From Patulibacter medicamentivorans (GTDB lineage Bacteria; Actinomycetota; Thermoleophilia; Solirubrobacterales; Solirubrobacteraceae), in assembly GCF_000240225.1 (NCBI RefSeq), contig NZ_AGUD01000192.1, forward strand, positions 1-54,975: a DNA stretch of 54,975 nucleotides. Reading direction: 5' to 3'. The position numbers and the translations under genes were made by a program. This document shows positions 8,051 to 15,864 of the stretch, piece by piece. Position 1 is the first letter of the stretch. Each line of letters begins with the position of its first letter. The notes beneath the pieces are model-generated. The model saw only the letters and a program-made list of their open reading frames with translations, searched no databases and was not told the DNA's origin.

Positions 8051-8502
8051 GCGCCGGCCCTCGGGTCGCGGACGACGATCGTGGTGCGGAGGTCGGCGAC
8101 CGGGGCGTCGTCGCCGTCGGTGACCGCGATCTCGCGGACGACGAACTGCAGCGCGCCGCCCTTCTTCTCGAACAGGTCGGCGATCCGCGAGCGGAACCGC
8201 AGCGGCTCGCCGGCGACCGCGACGCGGTGGTAGGCGAACGACTGCTCGCCGTGGAGCACGTGGCGCAGGTCGATGCCCATCTCGCCGACGTAGGCGAACG
8301 AGTCGGGGCGCTCGACGTCGAGGCCGAAGAGGAACGTCGGCGGCACCGGCAGGTCGCCGTGGCCGGCCGCCCTGGCCGCGTCCAGGTCGCTGTAGACCGG
8401 GTCCTGCTCGCCGATCGCGTGGGCGAAGAACCGCAGCCGGCCGCGCTCGGCGACCGCCTCGAACGAGCTGGTCTCGCGGCCGATGAAGGAGCGATCGATC
8501 AT
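8047..8502 (-). CDS. FAS1-like dehydratase / MaoC N-terminal-type hotdog subunit
   Basis: The 151-residue protein begins [20 protein letters not shown] and has the features of the FAS1-like dehydratase domain (MaoC_dehydrat_N). These are a F.G pattern, [21 protein letters not shown], and PPTFLFGLD. The GDHNPIH-type catalytic motif is replaced by GEQDPVYSD, as expected for the structural, substrate-tunnel half of a two-hotdog hydratase. The ATG at 8502 overlaps the thiolase stop by 4 bp and its own stop overlaps the next start by 4 bp. Equimolar synthesis with the catalytic MaoC partner is therefore likely. Confidence 0.85.
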   Translation of the reverse strand: MIDRSFIGRETSSFEAVAERGRLRFFAHAIGEQDPVYSDLDAARAAGHGDLPVPPTFLFGLDVERPDSFAYVGEMGIDLRHVLHGEQSFAYHRVAVAGEPLRFRSRIADLFEKKGGALQFVVREIAVTDGDDAPVADLRTTIVVRDPRAGA

Positions 8503-9701
8503 GCCGCGACCTGCGGCTGGCGGTAGACGGTCACGACGGCGGCGCCGCCGAGCCCGAGGTTGTGCTGGAGGGCGACCTGGGCGCCGTCGACCTGGCGGCC
8601 CGCGGCCTGCCCGCGCAGCTGCCAGGTCAGCTCGCTGCACTGCGCCAGGCCGGTCGCGCCGAGCGGGTGGCCCTTCGAGATCAGGCCGCCGGACGGGTTG
8701 ACGACGGGGCCGTCGCCGCCGTAGGTCGTCGCCTGCCGCTCGACCAGCTCGTGGCCGTGGCCGACCTCGGCCAGGCCCAGCCCCTCGTAGGTCAGCAGCT
8801 CGTTGGTCGAGAAGCAGTCGTGCAGCTCGATCACGTCGACGTCGCCGATCGCGGTTTGGGCCTCGTCGAGCGCCAGGCGGGCCGCGTCGCGGGTCATGTC
8901 GAAGCCGACGACGCCGATCGCGGTCGCCTCGTCGCGGGTCGCGGGGGTGTCGGTCGTCAGCGCCTGGCCGGCGATCTCGATCGCGCGGTCCCAGAGGTCG
9001 TGCTCGTCGACGAACCGCTCGCTGGCGACGATCGCCGCGGCCGCGCCGTCCGAGGTCGGCGAGCACTGGAGCTTGGTCAGCGGGCTGAAGATCTCGCGCG
9101 CGTCCTTGATGTCCTGCAGCGAGTACTCGTCCTGGAACTGCGAGTACGGGTTCTCGACCGAGTGCTTGTGGTTCTTCCAGCCGATCCAGGCGAAGTGCTC
9201 GGGCTTGGAGCCATAGAGCTCCATGTGCTCGCGGCCGGCGGCGCCGAACAGCTGCGGCGCGAACGGCGCGCTCTCGTCCCAGCCGCGCAGCTCGACCAGC
9301 CGCGCCAGGTGGCGATCCATCGGCGAGGTCCGGTCGGGGAACTTCATCCCCAGCGACCCGCGCTCCATCTTCTCGAAGCCGATCGCGAGCGCGACGTCGG
9401 AGAGCCCGGCCTTGACCGCCCGCCGGGCCAGGTACAGGGCGCTGGAGCCGGTCGAGCAGTTGTTGTTGACGTTGACGATCGGGATCCCGGTCAGGCCGAG
9501 CCCGTAGATCGCGCGCTCGCCGGCGGTCGAGTCGCCGTAGCAGTAGCCGGCGTAGGCCTCCTGGACCAGCGAGTAGTCGATGCCGGCGTCGGCCAGCGCC
9601 TTGCCGCCGGCCTCGGCGGCCCAGTCGGGGTAGTCGCCCTGCTTGCTGCCGGGCTTGTCGAACTTCGTCATGCCGACGCCGATCACGTACGTGCGCTGCA
9701 C
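8499..9701 (-). CDS. SCP2-type thiolase / lipid-transfer protein-like
   Basis: The 400-residue thiolase has its nucleophilic Cys at about residue 82 ([11 protein letters not shown]), the [13 protein letters not shown] His motif and HNLGLGGA near the C-terminus. These are typical of SCP2-thiolases/Ltp proteins rather than biosynthetic thiolases. It would cleave 3-ketoacyl-CoA, or perform a retro-aldol if Ltp2-like. The frame runs further upstream to an ATG at 9749, but GTG 9701 is chosen because GAGAGGAGA lies 5 nt before it and the protein then begins [10 protein letters not shown] as the family does. First gene of the thiolase-MaoC-MaoC-SDR operon, all with 4-bp overlaps except the last. It is divergent from a TetR regulator. 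Confidence 0.9.
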   Translation of the reverse strand: MQRTYVIGVGMTKFDKPGSKQGDYPDWAAEAGGKALADAGIDYSLVQEAYAGYCYGDSTAGERAIYGLGLTGIPIVNVNNNCSTGSSALYLARRAVKAGLSDVALAIGFEKMERGSLGMKFPDRTSPMDRHLARLVELRGWDESAPFAPQLFGAAGREHMELYGSKPEHFAWIGWKNHKHSVENPYSQFQDEYSLQDIKDAREIFSPLTKLQCSPTSDGAAAAIVASERFVDEHDLWDRAIEIAGQALTTDTPATRDEATAIGVVGFDMTRDAARLALDEAQTAIGDVDVIELHDCFSTNELLTYEGLGLAEVGHGHELVERQATTYGGDGPVVNPSGGLISKGHPLGATGLAQCSELTWQLRGQAAGRQVDGAQVALQHNLGLGGAAVVTVYRQPQVAA

Positions 9702-9780
9702 GGGGTCTCCTCTCGTGGTCCTCACGCCGCCGGGTCGACCGGCGGGCACGGGCGGAATGGCCCACCCGGCCTAACACGAT

Positions 9781-9795
9781 ATACAGATTGCGTAT
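9781..9795. promoter_or_regulatory. Possible TetR operator in divergent region
   Basis: ATACAGATTGCGTAT is a short inverted repeat (ATAC, 7 nt, GTAT). It lies in the AT-richest part of the 106-bp gap between the thiolase operon and the TetR gene, 12 nt before the TetR GTG. Local AT-richness and position fit an autoregulatory operator, but the arms are short. Confidence 0.4.
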
Positions 9796-9807
9796 GAATG
9801 TAAGGCA

Positions 9808-10437
9808 GTGCGCGATACGATCGACCGCGTGAGCACCGCCGAGCCCGCCGCCGCCACGACCGTCGACCGGATCCTCGACGCGTGCGCCGAGCAGGCCGTC
9901 GACGTCGGCCTGCGGCGCGTGACGATGGAGGACGTCGCCCGCCGCGCGGGGCTGGCGCGCGTCACGCTCTACGCCCACTTCCCGAGCAAGCGGGCGGTCC
10001 TCGACGCGACGTTCGCCCGCGAGGTCGAGCGCTTCAACGCCTACGTCGCCCGGGTCGTCGAGCGCTTCGACGATCCCGGGGAGCGGATCGTCCAGACGTT
10101 CGTGCGCACCTGTCGCGGCCTGCGGGCGAACCGGATCGTCGGCCGCGCGCTGCGCAGCGACCCGGCGGAGTTCCTCGCGCTGATGGCGGGGGACAGCCCG
10201 GTGATGGCCGACGCGATCGGCTGGTGCGCGGACCACCTGCGGGCCGCCGTGGCCGCCACGCCGTACGAGGCGATGGACGCCGACGCGACGGCCGAGGTGC
10301 TGACGCGGCTGGCGCAGTCGCTGCTGATCAGCCCGCCGTCGGGCTTCGACCTCGACAGCGACGAGGGCGCGGCCGCGGTCGCGCGGGCGTGGATCCTGCC
10401 CGGCGTCCACGCGAGCATGGCCGCAGTCGAGCCGTAG
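9808..10437 (+). CDS. TetR-family transcriptional regulator
   Basis: The 209-residue protein has an N-terminal HTH (RILDACAEQAVDVGLRRVTM, then DVARRAGLARVTLYAHFPSK, the TetR signature) and an all-alpha ligand domain. The start is GTG 9808 or GTG 9829; neither has a clear ribosome-binding site, so a leaderless start is possible. It is divergent from the thiolase-MaoC-SDR operon, the common arrangement for a repressor that senses an acyl-CoA made by that pathway. An AT-rich inverted repeat lies in the 106-bp gap. The ligand is unknown. Confidence 0.88.
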   Translation: MRDTIDRVSTAEPAAATTVDRILDACAEQAVDVGLRRVTMEDVARRAGLARVTLYAHFPSKRAVLDATFAREVERFNAYVARVVERFDDPGERIVQTFVRTCRGLRANRIVGRALRSDPAEFLALMAGDSPVMADAIGWCADHLRAAVAATPYEAMDADATAEVLTRLAQSLLISPPSGFDLDSDEGAAAVARAWILPGVHASMAAVEP

Positions 10438-10718
10438 CCCTCCCCGGTCTCGGCGCCGTTCTGGCCCGATCCCCGCGCCCGAGCCGACGCATGCGAGTTG
10501 CCGGGGGGCGGGCCGTCCTGGGGAGCCCGGTCCCGGACCCAGGTCTCGGGCGGGCAGAGATGGCGCGTCGCTCAGTCGGTCCGCTACTCAGACGACGACC
10601 AACGCGATGCGCGCCCGCAGCCTGGATCGAGTAGCCCGACCTCTTGTACCTGGTGCGCCGGTGCGATGGCGGGTACGCTCGCGGCGTTCCGTTTCCGTGC
10701 TCCCTTGGAGGAGGCACC

Positions 10719-10898
10719 ATGGCGAAGTTCGTTGTGTATCCGGACGCTGGCGGCAACTACCGCTGGAAGCTCGTTGCCGGCAACGGGCAGACGACGGCGA
10801 GCTCCGGTGAGAGCTTCTCGTCCAAGTCGGCCGCGAAGTCCGCTGCGGAGGGCGTCAAGGCCTCCGCCGGAAGCGCCGAGATCGAGGTCCAGGACTAG
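10719..10898 (+). CDS. DUF1508 (YegP-like) small protein
   Basis: The 59-residue protein reads MAKFVVYPDAGGNYRWKLVA and continues with a Ser/Lys/Ala-rich half. This matches the DUF1508 pattern (F.VY.D..G.YRW.L.A.NG, then S.SF.SK..A...) as one repeat unit. GGAGGAGG sits 6 nt before the ATG, a strong ribosome-binding site. The function of the family is not established. It stands alone: the TetR gene ends 281 bp upstream, and a small hairpin with a T-run follows. Its codon use is ordinary for the region. Confidence 0.85.
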   Translation: MAKFVVYPDAGGNYRWKLVAGNGQTTASSGESFSSKSAAKSAAEGVKASAGSAEIEVQD

Positions 10899-10924
10899 GT
10901 CACAGACCGACCACGGGCTTCTGG

Positions 10925-10943
10925 CGCCGAGGGTTCGGCGTTT
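10925..10943 (+). terminator. Small hairpin with T-run after the DUF1508 gene
   Basis: CGCCGA and TCGGCG form a 6-bp stem around GGGT and are followed directly by TTT. This is one of the few places here where a hairpin is followed by T residues, 27 nt downstream of the DUF1508 stop. Confidence 0.5.
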
Positions 10944-11313
10944 GCCGGTCGCCCAGCTCGACCGCCGACGGGCATCACCCATCGCGGGAGGGATACCGCC
11001 CACCCGGGGGATGCCCGCGGATGATCGGGCGGCGATCCTGTCGTTGGTCGCGTCGCCGCGTGTCCGGTCTGGTCGCGGCGGCGCGGCGCGGTGTCGCGAA
11101 CGGGCCCGGCGGGAGCGTCGGAGCCGATCGTGGCGCACCCACATACCGCGTCGCGGCGGTCGCTTCCTCCGCGGCGCCCTCCTCCCCGGACCGCGTTGCT
11201 CGTCGACCGACGGGCGGCGCGGTCCACGGGGTCGCCGCGGTCCGCTCGGGGGAGCGAGATGCCCCCATCGAGAGACGAGTCCCCGCCGATCGCCGACTAG
11301 CGTCGCAGTCCTG
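10944..11313 (+). promoter_or_regulatory. Long gene-free region ending in tandem-box promoter of the LLM oxidoreductase
   Basis: No convincing gene is seen in these 370 bases; the open frames have the composition of non-coding GC-rich DNA. The last 75 bases carry the tandem-box design: an outer box around CTCGGGGGAG (11245-11254), an inner box GCCCCCATCGAGAGA (11261-11275), and a -10 TAGCGT (11298-11303). The -10 is 10 nt before the ATG at 11314, so the transcript may have a very short leader or none. Confidence 0.55.
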
Positions 11314-12366
11314 ATGCGACTCGGCCTGCACATCGCCTACTGGGGACTCGGCCTGGACGCCGCCGAGCAGCTGCGACTGGTGAAGGAGGCCGAGCGGCTG
11401 GACTTCGCGTCGGTCTGGGTCGGGGAGGCGTACGGATCCGACGCGGCGACGGTGCTCGCCTGGATCGCCGCCCAGACCGAGCGGATCGAGATCGGCTCCG
11501 GCGTCTTCCAGATGCCGGCCCGCTCGGCGGCGATGACGGCGATGACCGCCGCCACCCTCGACCAGCTCTCCGGTGGGCGCTTCCGGCTCGGCCTCGGGAC
11601 GTCGGGGCCGCAGGTCGCCGAGGGCTGGCACGGGTCGCGCTTCGACCGCCCGCTGACCCGCACTCGCGAGTACGTCGAGGTGGTGCGGATGGCGCTCGCC
11701 CGCGAGCGGGTCGCCTATGCCGGCAAGACCCTCACGCTGCCGCTGCCGGACGGCCCCGGCAAGGCGCTGAAGCTGACGATCGCGCCCCACCAGGAGCGGA
11801 TCCCGATCTCGCTCGCGGCGATCGGCCCCAAGAACACGACCCTTGCCGGCGAGATCGCGGACGGGTGGATCCCGGTCCTGTTCTCGCCCGAGCACGTCGA
11901 GACCACCGCCGGGCTGCTGCGCGAGGGCGCCGAGCGCGGGGGCCGCTCGATCGATGACGTCGCGATCACGCCGCTCGTCTACGCCGCGGTGATGGACGAC
12001 CTGGTGGCGGCGCGCGACGCGGTCCGGCCGATGCTGGCGCTCTACGTCGGCGGCATGGGCTCGCGCGAGAGGAACTTCTACAACACGCTCGTCCGCTCCT
12101 ACGGCTTCGGCGAGGCGGCCGATCGGGTCCAGGACCTCTACCTGGCCGGCCGCAAGGACGAGGCGATGGCCGCCCTGCCCGACGAGCTGATCGACAGCGT
12201 CTGCCTGTGCGCGACGCCGGACACCGTCGGCGAGCGGCTGGCCGCCTACGCCGACGCGGGGGTCGACACGCTGCTGATCAACCCGATCGGGGAGACGGTC
12301 GACGAGCGGCTGACGCAGCTGACCGCGCTGGCGCGGGCGGGTGCGGGCGCCGTCAGCGGGGCCTGA
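11314..12366 (+). CDS. LLM-class (luciferase-like) F420-dependent oxidoreductase
   Basis: The 350-residue protein is a bacterial-luciferase-like TIM barrel. It opens MRLGLHIAYWGLGL and contains ERLDFASVWVGEAYGSDA and TERIEIGSGVFQMPARSA, the usual core of F420-dependent LLM enzymes. SGGRFRLGLGTSGPQVAEGW is the family signature region. It would transfer hydride between F420 and an organic substrate, or be an FMN monooxygenase; the substrate is unknown. No ribosome-binding site is visible; a TAGCGT -10 lies 10 nt before the ATG. It is the leftmost gene carrying the tandem-box promoter. Length fits mycobacterial homologues of about 340 residues. Confidence 0.88.
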   Translation: MRLGLHIAYWGLGLDAAEQLRLVKEAERLDFASVWVGEAYGSDAATVLAWIAAQTERIEIGSGVFQMPARSAAMTAMTAATLDQLSGGRFRLGLGTSGPQVAEGWHGSRFDRPLTRTREYVEVVRMALARERVAYAGKTLTLPLPDGPGKALKLTIAPHQERIPISLAAIGPKNTTLAGEIADGWIPVLFSPEHVETTAGLLREGAERGGRSIDDVAITPLVYAAVMDDLVAARDAVRPMLALYVGGMGSRERNFYNTLVRSYGFGEAADRVQDLYLAGRKDEAMAALPDELIDSVCLCATPDTVGERLAAYADAGVDTLLINPIGETVDERLTQLTALARAGAGAVSGA

Positions 12367-12399
12367 CGAGACGGCGATCGGCCCGCCGCGCCGGCCGGA

Positions 12400-12465
12400 T
12401 CCCCCCGAAGGCGGAGCTTCGTCCTCCCGGCGGGCGTTGTCGGCGCAGGCCCAGGCGAGGACAGT
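12400..12465 (+). promoter_or_regulatory. Tandem-box promoter of the acyl-CoA ligase gene
   Basis: Outer box CCCCCCGAAGGCGG (12401-12414), inner box CCTCCCGGCGGG (12423-12434), and -10-like GACAGT (12460-12465). The inner C-run starts 34 nt before the -10, as at the other promoters of this type. The ATG follows the -10 by 7 nt, so the transcript may be leaderless. Confidence 0.55.
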
Positions 12466-12472
12466 CCCGCGC

Positions 12473-14431
12473 ATGCAACGCTACGCCTGGGAGCCGACGC
12501 CGGACCGGATCGCCGAGGCGAACGTCACGCGGCTGATGCGCAAGGCCGGCAGTGCGTCCATCGACGAGCTGCGGCGAAGCTCGGTGGCGGACATCGACTG
12601 GTACTGGGACCTGGTCGTCCACGACCTGGAGCTGCCCTTCGATCGACCCTACGAGCGGGTCCGCGACAGCTCGGCCGGAGTCGAGTGGACGAAGTGGTTC
12701 ATCGGCGGGCAGCTGAACGTGGCGACGGCCTGCGTCGACCGCTGGCGCCACGATCCGGACGTCGCCGACACGCCGGCGGTGATCCACGAGGACGAGACCG
12801 GCGAGACCAGCACGCTGAGCTACCGCGAACTGGCCGAGGCGGTCGACCGCGCCGCCGCCGGCCTGCGGGCGCGGGGGATCGGCAAGGGCGACGCGGTCGG
12901 GGTGTTCCTGCCGATGATCCCCGAGGCGGTGATCTCGGCCTACGCGATCGCCAAGGTCGGCGCGCTCTACGTGCCGCTCTTCTCCGGCTTCGCGGCGTCG
13001 GCGCTGGCCTCGCGCCTCGACGATGCCCAGGCGCGACTGGTGATCACCGCCGACTGGTCGTGGCGCCGCGGACGCCGGGGGCCGATGAAGCCGGCCCTCG
13101 ACGAGGCGCTGCCCGCCTGCCCGAGCGTCGAGACGGTGGTCGTGGTCGAGCGCGCCGATACCGATGCCGCCGTTCGCCGGGGTCCGATCGACGTCAGCTG
13201 GCGCGAGTTCGCCGCGCCGGTCGACGGCCCGGTCGCGGCGGCCCCGACCAGCGCCGAGGACCCGCTGCTGCTCGGCTACACGTCCGGCACCACCGGTCGG
13301 CCGAAGGGGGCCGTCCACACCCACGCCGGTTTCCTGGTCAAGGTCGCGTCCGAGGTCGCCTACGAGTTCGACCTGCGGCGCGGCGACGTCTTCTTCTGGG
13401 TCACCGACATGGGCTGGGTGATGGGGCCGTTGTCGACCTTCGGGACGCACGCCCTCGGCGGTGCGCTGCTGCTCTACGAGGGCGCACCCGACACGCCGGC
13501 GCCCGACCGGCTGTGGCAGGTCGCGGCCCGCCACCAGGTCTCGATGTTCGGGGTCTCGCCGACGCTCGTCCGGGCGCTGAAGGCCCACGGCGACGAACTG
13601 CCGGGCCGCCACGACCTGTCCGGCGTGCGGACCTTCGGCTCGACGGGGGAGCCATGGGACGAGGACTCCTACTGGTGGCTCAGCGACGTCGTCGGCGGCG
13701 GTCGGGCCCCGATCATCAACTTCTCCGGCGGGACCGAGATCGGCGGGGCGTTCCTGGCTCCGTTCGTCGTCGAGCCGATCCGGCCGTGCTCGCTCGGCGG
13801 GCCCTCGCTGGGGATGGACGTCGACGTCTTCGACGCCAGCGGGCGCCCGGTCCGCGGCGAGCTCGGCGAGCTGGTCTGCCGCCAGCCGTGGCCGGCGATG
13901 ACCCGCGGCGTCTGGGGCGACCCGGAGCGCTACCGCGAGGCCTACTGGTCGACGTTCCCCGGTGTCTGGCGCCACGGCGACTGGGCGAAGGCCGACCTCG
14001 ATGGCGAGTGGTACCTGTTCGGCCGCTCCGACGAGGCGATCAACGTCGCGGGCAAGCGGGTCGGGCCGGCCGAGGTCGAGAGCGTCCTGGTCGCCCATCC
14101 CGGCGTCGCCGAGGCCGCCGTGATCGGCGTCCCCGACGTCGACAAGGGCGAGGCGATCTGGTGCTACTGGACGCCGACGGCCGCCGAGGGCGAGGACGTC
14201 TCCGACGAGCTGCGGGCCGCGATCGGGGGCGAGCTGGGCAAGCCCTTCACGCCGGCCCGGGTGTTGCGCGTCGACGCCCTGCCGAAGACCCGCTCGGCCA
14301 AGATCATGCGCCGGGCGATCCGGGCGGTGACGATCGGCGGCGACCCGGGCGATCTCTCCGGGGCCGAGAACCCGGAGGCGCTGGAGCTGATCCGGACGGC
14401 CGCCGGCAGCGCGATCGCCGGCGTCGGCTGA
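12473..14431 (+). CDS. AMP-forming acyl-CoA synthetase (acetyl-CoA synthetase-like)
   Basis: The 652-residue ANL-superfamily ligase has the P-loop-like YTSGTTGRPKGAVHTH, the adenylate-binding INFSGGTEIGG and GRSDEAINVAGKRVGPAEVE hinge. The C-terminal catalytic Lys lies in KTRSAKIMRR. The length and the N-terminal ACAS-type extension (WTKWFIGGQLNVATACVDRW) place it nearer acetyl/propionyl-CoA synthetases than long-chain ligases. It activates a carboxylic acid to acyl-AMP then acyl-CoA. The ATG at 12473 is chosen over an in-frame upstream start because a -10-like GACAGT lies 7 nt before it. Its tandem-box promoter ties it to the MCE and Liu genes. Substrate may be a short or branched acid; this is inference. 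Confidence 0.9.
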   Translation: MQRYAWEPTPDRIAEANVTRLMRKAGSASIDELRRSSVADIDWYWDLVVHDLELPFDRPYERVRDSSAGVEWTKWFIGGQLNVATACVDRWRHDPDVADTPAVIHEDETGETSTLSYRELAEAVDRAAAGLRARGIGKGDAVGVFLPMIPEAVISAYAIAKVGALYVPLFSGFAASALASRLDDAQARLVITADWSWRRGRRGPMKPALDEALPACPSVETVVVVERADTDAAVRRGPIDVSWREFAAPVDGPVAAAPTSAEDPLLLGYTSGTTGRPKGAVHTHAGFLVKVASEVAYEFDLRRGDVFFWVTDMGWVMGPLSTFGTHALGGALLLYEGAPDTPAPDRLWQVAARHQVSMFGVSPTLVRALKAHGDELPGRHDLSGVRTFGSTGEPWDEDSYWWLSDVVGGGRAPIINFSGGTEIGGAFLAPFVVEPIRPCSLGGPSLGMDVDVFDASGRPVRGELGELVCRQPWPAMTRGVWGDPERYREAYWSTFPGVWRHGDWAKADLDGEWYLFGRSDEAINVAGKRVGPAEVESVLVAHPGVAEAAVIGVPDVDKGEAIWCYWTPTAAEGEDVSDELRAAIGGELGKPFTPARVLRVDALPKTRSAKIMRRAIRAVTIGGDPGDLSGAENPEALELIRTAAGSAIAGVG

Positions 14432-14460
14432 GGCTCGCCGCGGGCCCATCGCGAGGCGGT

Positions 14461-14525
14461 CCTCCCAACGGACGGTGCGGTTCCTCCCGCGGGAAGACGG
14501 CGCGCCACGGGGCCGCGACTACGGT
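14461..14525 (+). promoter_or_regulatory. Tandem-box promoter of the NTF2-like gene pair
   Basis: Outer box CCTCCCAACGGACGG (14461-14475), inner box TTCCTCCCGCGGGAAG (14481-14496, a near-perfect palindrome), -10 TACGGT (14520-14525). The inner C-run (14486) is 34 nt upstream of the -10. The transcript would have a leader of about 65 nt with a good AGGGAGG ribosome-binding site. Confidence 0.6.
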
Positions 14526-14596
14526 CGCTTCGAAGGGTCGGCCGGCGCCTCGCGGCACCGGTCCCACCACCACGAGCACCACCTAGGGAGGACCCC

Positions 14597-15064
14597 ATGG
14601 ACTACGCGTTCGCCGTCAAGTGGCTGAAGGCGTTCCGACACAGCGCGGAGGCGATCTGCGAGCTGTACGCGGACGACTTCGTCTTCGAGGACCCGATCCT
14701 CGACCAGTACCAGATCCGCGACAAGGGCGACCTCGGTCGGATCTTCGTGCTGTACGCGAACAAGGACCGCGAGAACGGCCTCGGCGTCCACAACTTCCGG
14801 ATCCGCGGCTACGAGGGCGACCGCCGCAGCGGCCTGATCCGCTGGGAGTGGACGCCCGAGGACGCCGGCAACTTCATCGGCCTCGACGTGACGAACAAGC
14901 CGTTCTTCACCCAGGGCCACACGTTCCACGTCTACGACGAGCAGGGCCGGATCACGCGCGAGTCGTCGTGGTGGGACGTCGGGGCGATCCTGACCGCGAT
15001 CGGCCAGCCCGGGATCGAGAAGGCCCGGATCCCCGCGAAGTCGGCTGTCGCCGGCGCGGCCTGA
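14597..15064 (+). CDS. NTF2/SnoaL-like small protein (paralogue 1)
   Basis: The 155-residue protein has the size and alternating pattern of the NTF2-like cone fold (ketosteroid isomerase/SnoaL group): an N-terminal helix with ICELYADDFVFEDP, then strands with LIRWEWTPEDAGNFIG and FHVYDEQGRITRESSWWD. AGGGAGG lies 6 nt before the ATG. Members bind hydrophobic ligands or act as isomerases or cyclases; no catalytic assignment is possible here. It shares YANKDR-NGLGV with the next gene, showing tandem duplication. A tandem-box promoter precedes it and the MCE operon follows the pair, suggesting a role in handling imported lipids. Confidence 0.75.
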   Translation: MDYAFAVKWLKAFRHSAEAICELYADDFVFEDPILDQYQIRDKGDLGRIFVLYANKDRENGLGVHNFRIRGYEGDRRSGLIRWEWTPEDAGNFIGLDVTNKPFFTQGHTFHVYDEQGRITRESSWWDVGAILTAIGQPGIEKARIPAKSAVAGAA

Positions 15065-15073
15065 GAGGACTCC

Positions 15074-15565
15074 ATGACCAGCATCGACTTCGCCCGCACC
15101 TGGGCGGACACCCGCCAGAACGACCTCGAGGCGCACGCCGCGCTGTACGCCGCCGACGAGCGCTTCACGATCGAGGAGCGGATGGTCGACGACCACCTCG
15201 GCGACACGATCAGCGATCGCGCGGACCTGCTCGCGCAGCTTGCGCCCTACGCCAACAAGGACCGCGACAACGGGCTCGGCGTCCAGACGATCACCGTCAC
15301 CGAGGCGTTCGCCGGCAACGGGCACCTGATGATCCACTGGGACTGGTCGGTCGAGGGCCTGGAGACCTTCCACGGCCTGCCGGTCGAGGGTCGCACCCTG
15401 ACCTCCAAGGGCTCGACGTTCCTGCAGTTCGACGATGCCGGGAAGATCACGCTCGAGTCGACGATCCTCAACGAGAACCCGGTCTTCCAGCAGCTCGGGC
15501 TGCCGATCATCACGCCGCACTACTGGGAGGAGGGCTTCGACCCCGCCTCCCTCACGGCTGCCTGA
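15074..15565 (+). CDS. NTF2/SnoaL-like small protein (paralogue 2)
   Basis: The 163-residue protein starts MTSIDFARTWADTRQNDLEA and has the same NTF2-like layout as its neighbour, including YANKDRDNGLGV, HWDWSVEGLETFHG and FLQFDDAGKITLEST. Only 9 bp separate the two genes, and GAGAGGAC precedes the ATG, so they are co-transcribed. The differing N-terminal halves suggest different ligands or a heterodimer. No known enzyme is recognisable. A strong hairpin follows. Confidence 0.75.
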   Translation: MTSIDFARTWADTRQNDLEAHAALYAADERFTIEERMVDDHLGDTISDRADLLAQLAPYANKDRDNGLGVQTITVTEAFAGNGHLMIHWDWSVEGLETFHGLPVEGRTLTSKGSTFLQFDDAGKITLESTILNENPVFQQLGLPIITPHYWEEGFDPASLTAA

Positions 15566-15620
15566 CCGGCGCCCGCACGCGCCCCCGCGGCGCGGCCCAC
15601 GAGACCCCATCCAGCACGCG

Positions 15621-15645
15621 CGGCCGGGAGCACTGCTCCCGGCCG
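15621..15645 (+). terminator. Strong hairpin after the NTF2-like pair
   Basis: CGGCCGGGAG pairs with CTCCCGGCCG around CACTG, a perfect 10-bp GC stem 55 nt after the second NTF2-like stop. It separates that unit from the MCE promoter. Confidence 0.7.
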
Positions 15646-15711
15646 TCGCGCGTCATCGAGCAGCAGAACGCGGGCCCCGGCGCAAGCGTCGTGGACGGCC
15701 GTCGGAGGGCG

Positions 15712-15780
15712 TCTCCCACCAAGGGGGGAGGGATCCTCTCCCCCCGCAGGATGGTTCCTGTGCACGGCCGCACATACGGT
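15712..15780 (+). promoter_or_regulatory. Tandem-box promoter of the first MCE operon
   Basis: Outer box CTCCCACCAAGGGGGGAG (about 15712-15730), inner box CTCTCCCCCCGCAGGATGG (15736-15754), -10 TACGGT (15775-15780), 33-35 nt from the inner C-run. The leader runs about 55-60 nt to a short upstream reading frame. The rest of 15566-15863 holds only the hairpin at 15621-15645. Confidence 0.6.
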
Positions 15781-15840
15781 AGCTCTCGTTGGGAACCGCG
15801 CCTGGGAGTGGCGCCCGGATCCCACCGGGAGAGAGAGCCA

Positions 15841-15864
15841 ATGAGCCTGGACGGAGACGCCTGA
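15841..15864 (+). CDS. Possible 7-codon upstream reading frame (MSLDGDA) coupled to yrbE
   Basis: The sequence GGGAGAGAGAG followed by ATG at 15841 is the best ribosome-binding site in the leader, yet the frame it opens stops after seven codons. Its TGA overlaps the ATG of the first YrbE gene (TGATG at 15862-15866). It could be a leader peptide that couples translation, or simply the remnant of an older start. Too short to judge by composition. Confidence 0.35.
   Translation: MSLDGDA

Noticed and set aside
10644-10718. N-terminal extension of the DUF1508 gene to 10644
   Set aside because: GGAGGAGG directly before ATG 10719 and the family start MAKFVVYPD decide for the shorter protein.
10975-12474. 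Minus-strand frame opposite the LLM oxidoreductase
   Set aside because: Composition typical of antisense shadow; the plus-strand gene has clear luciferase-like motifs.
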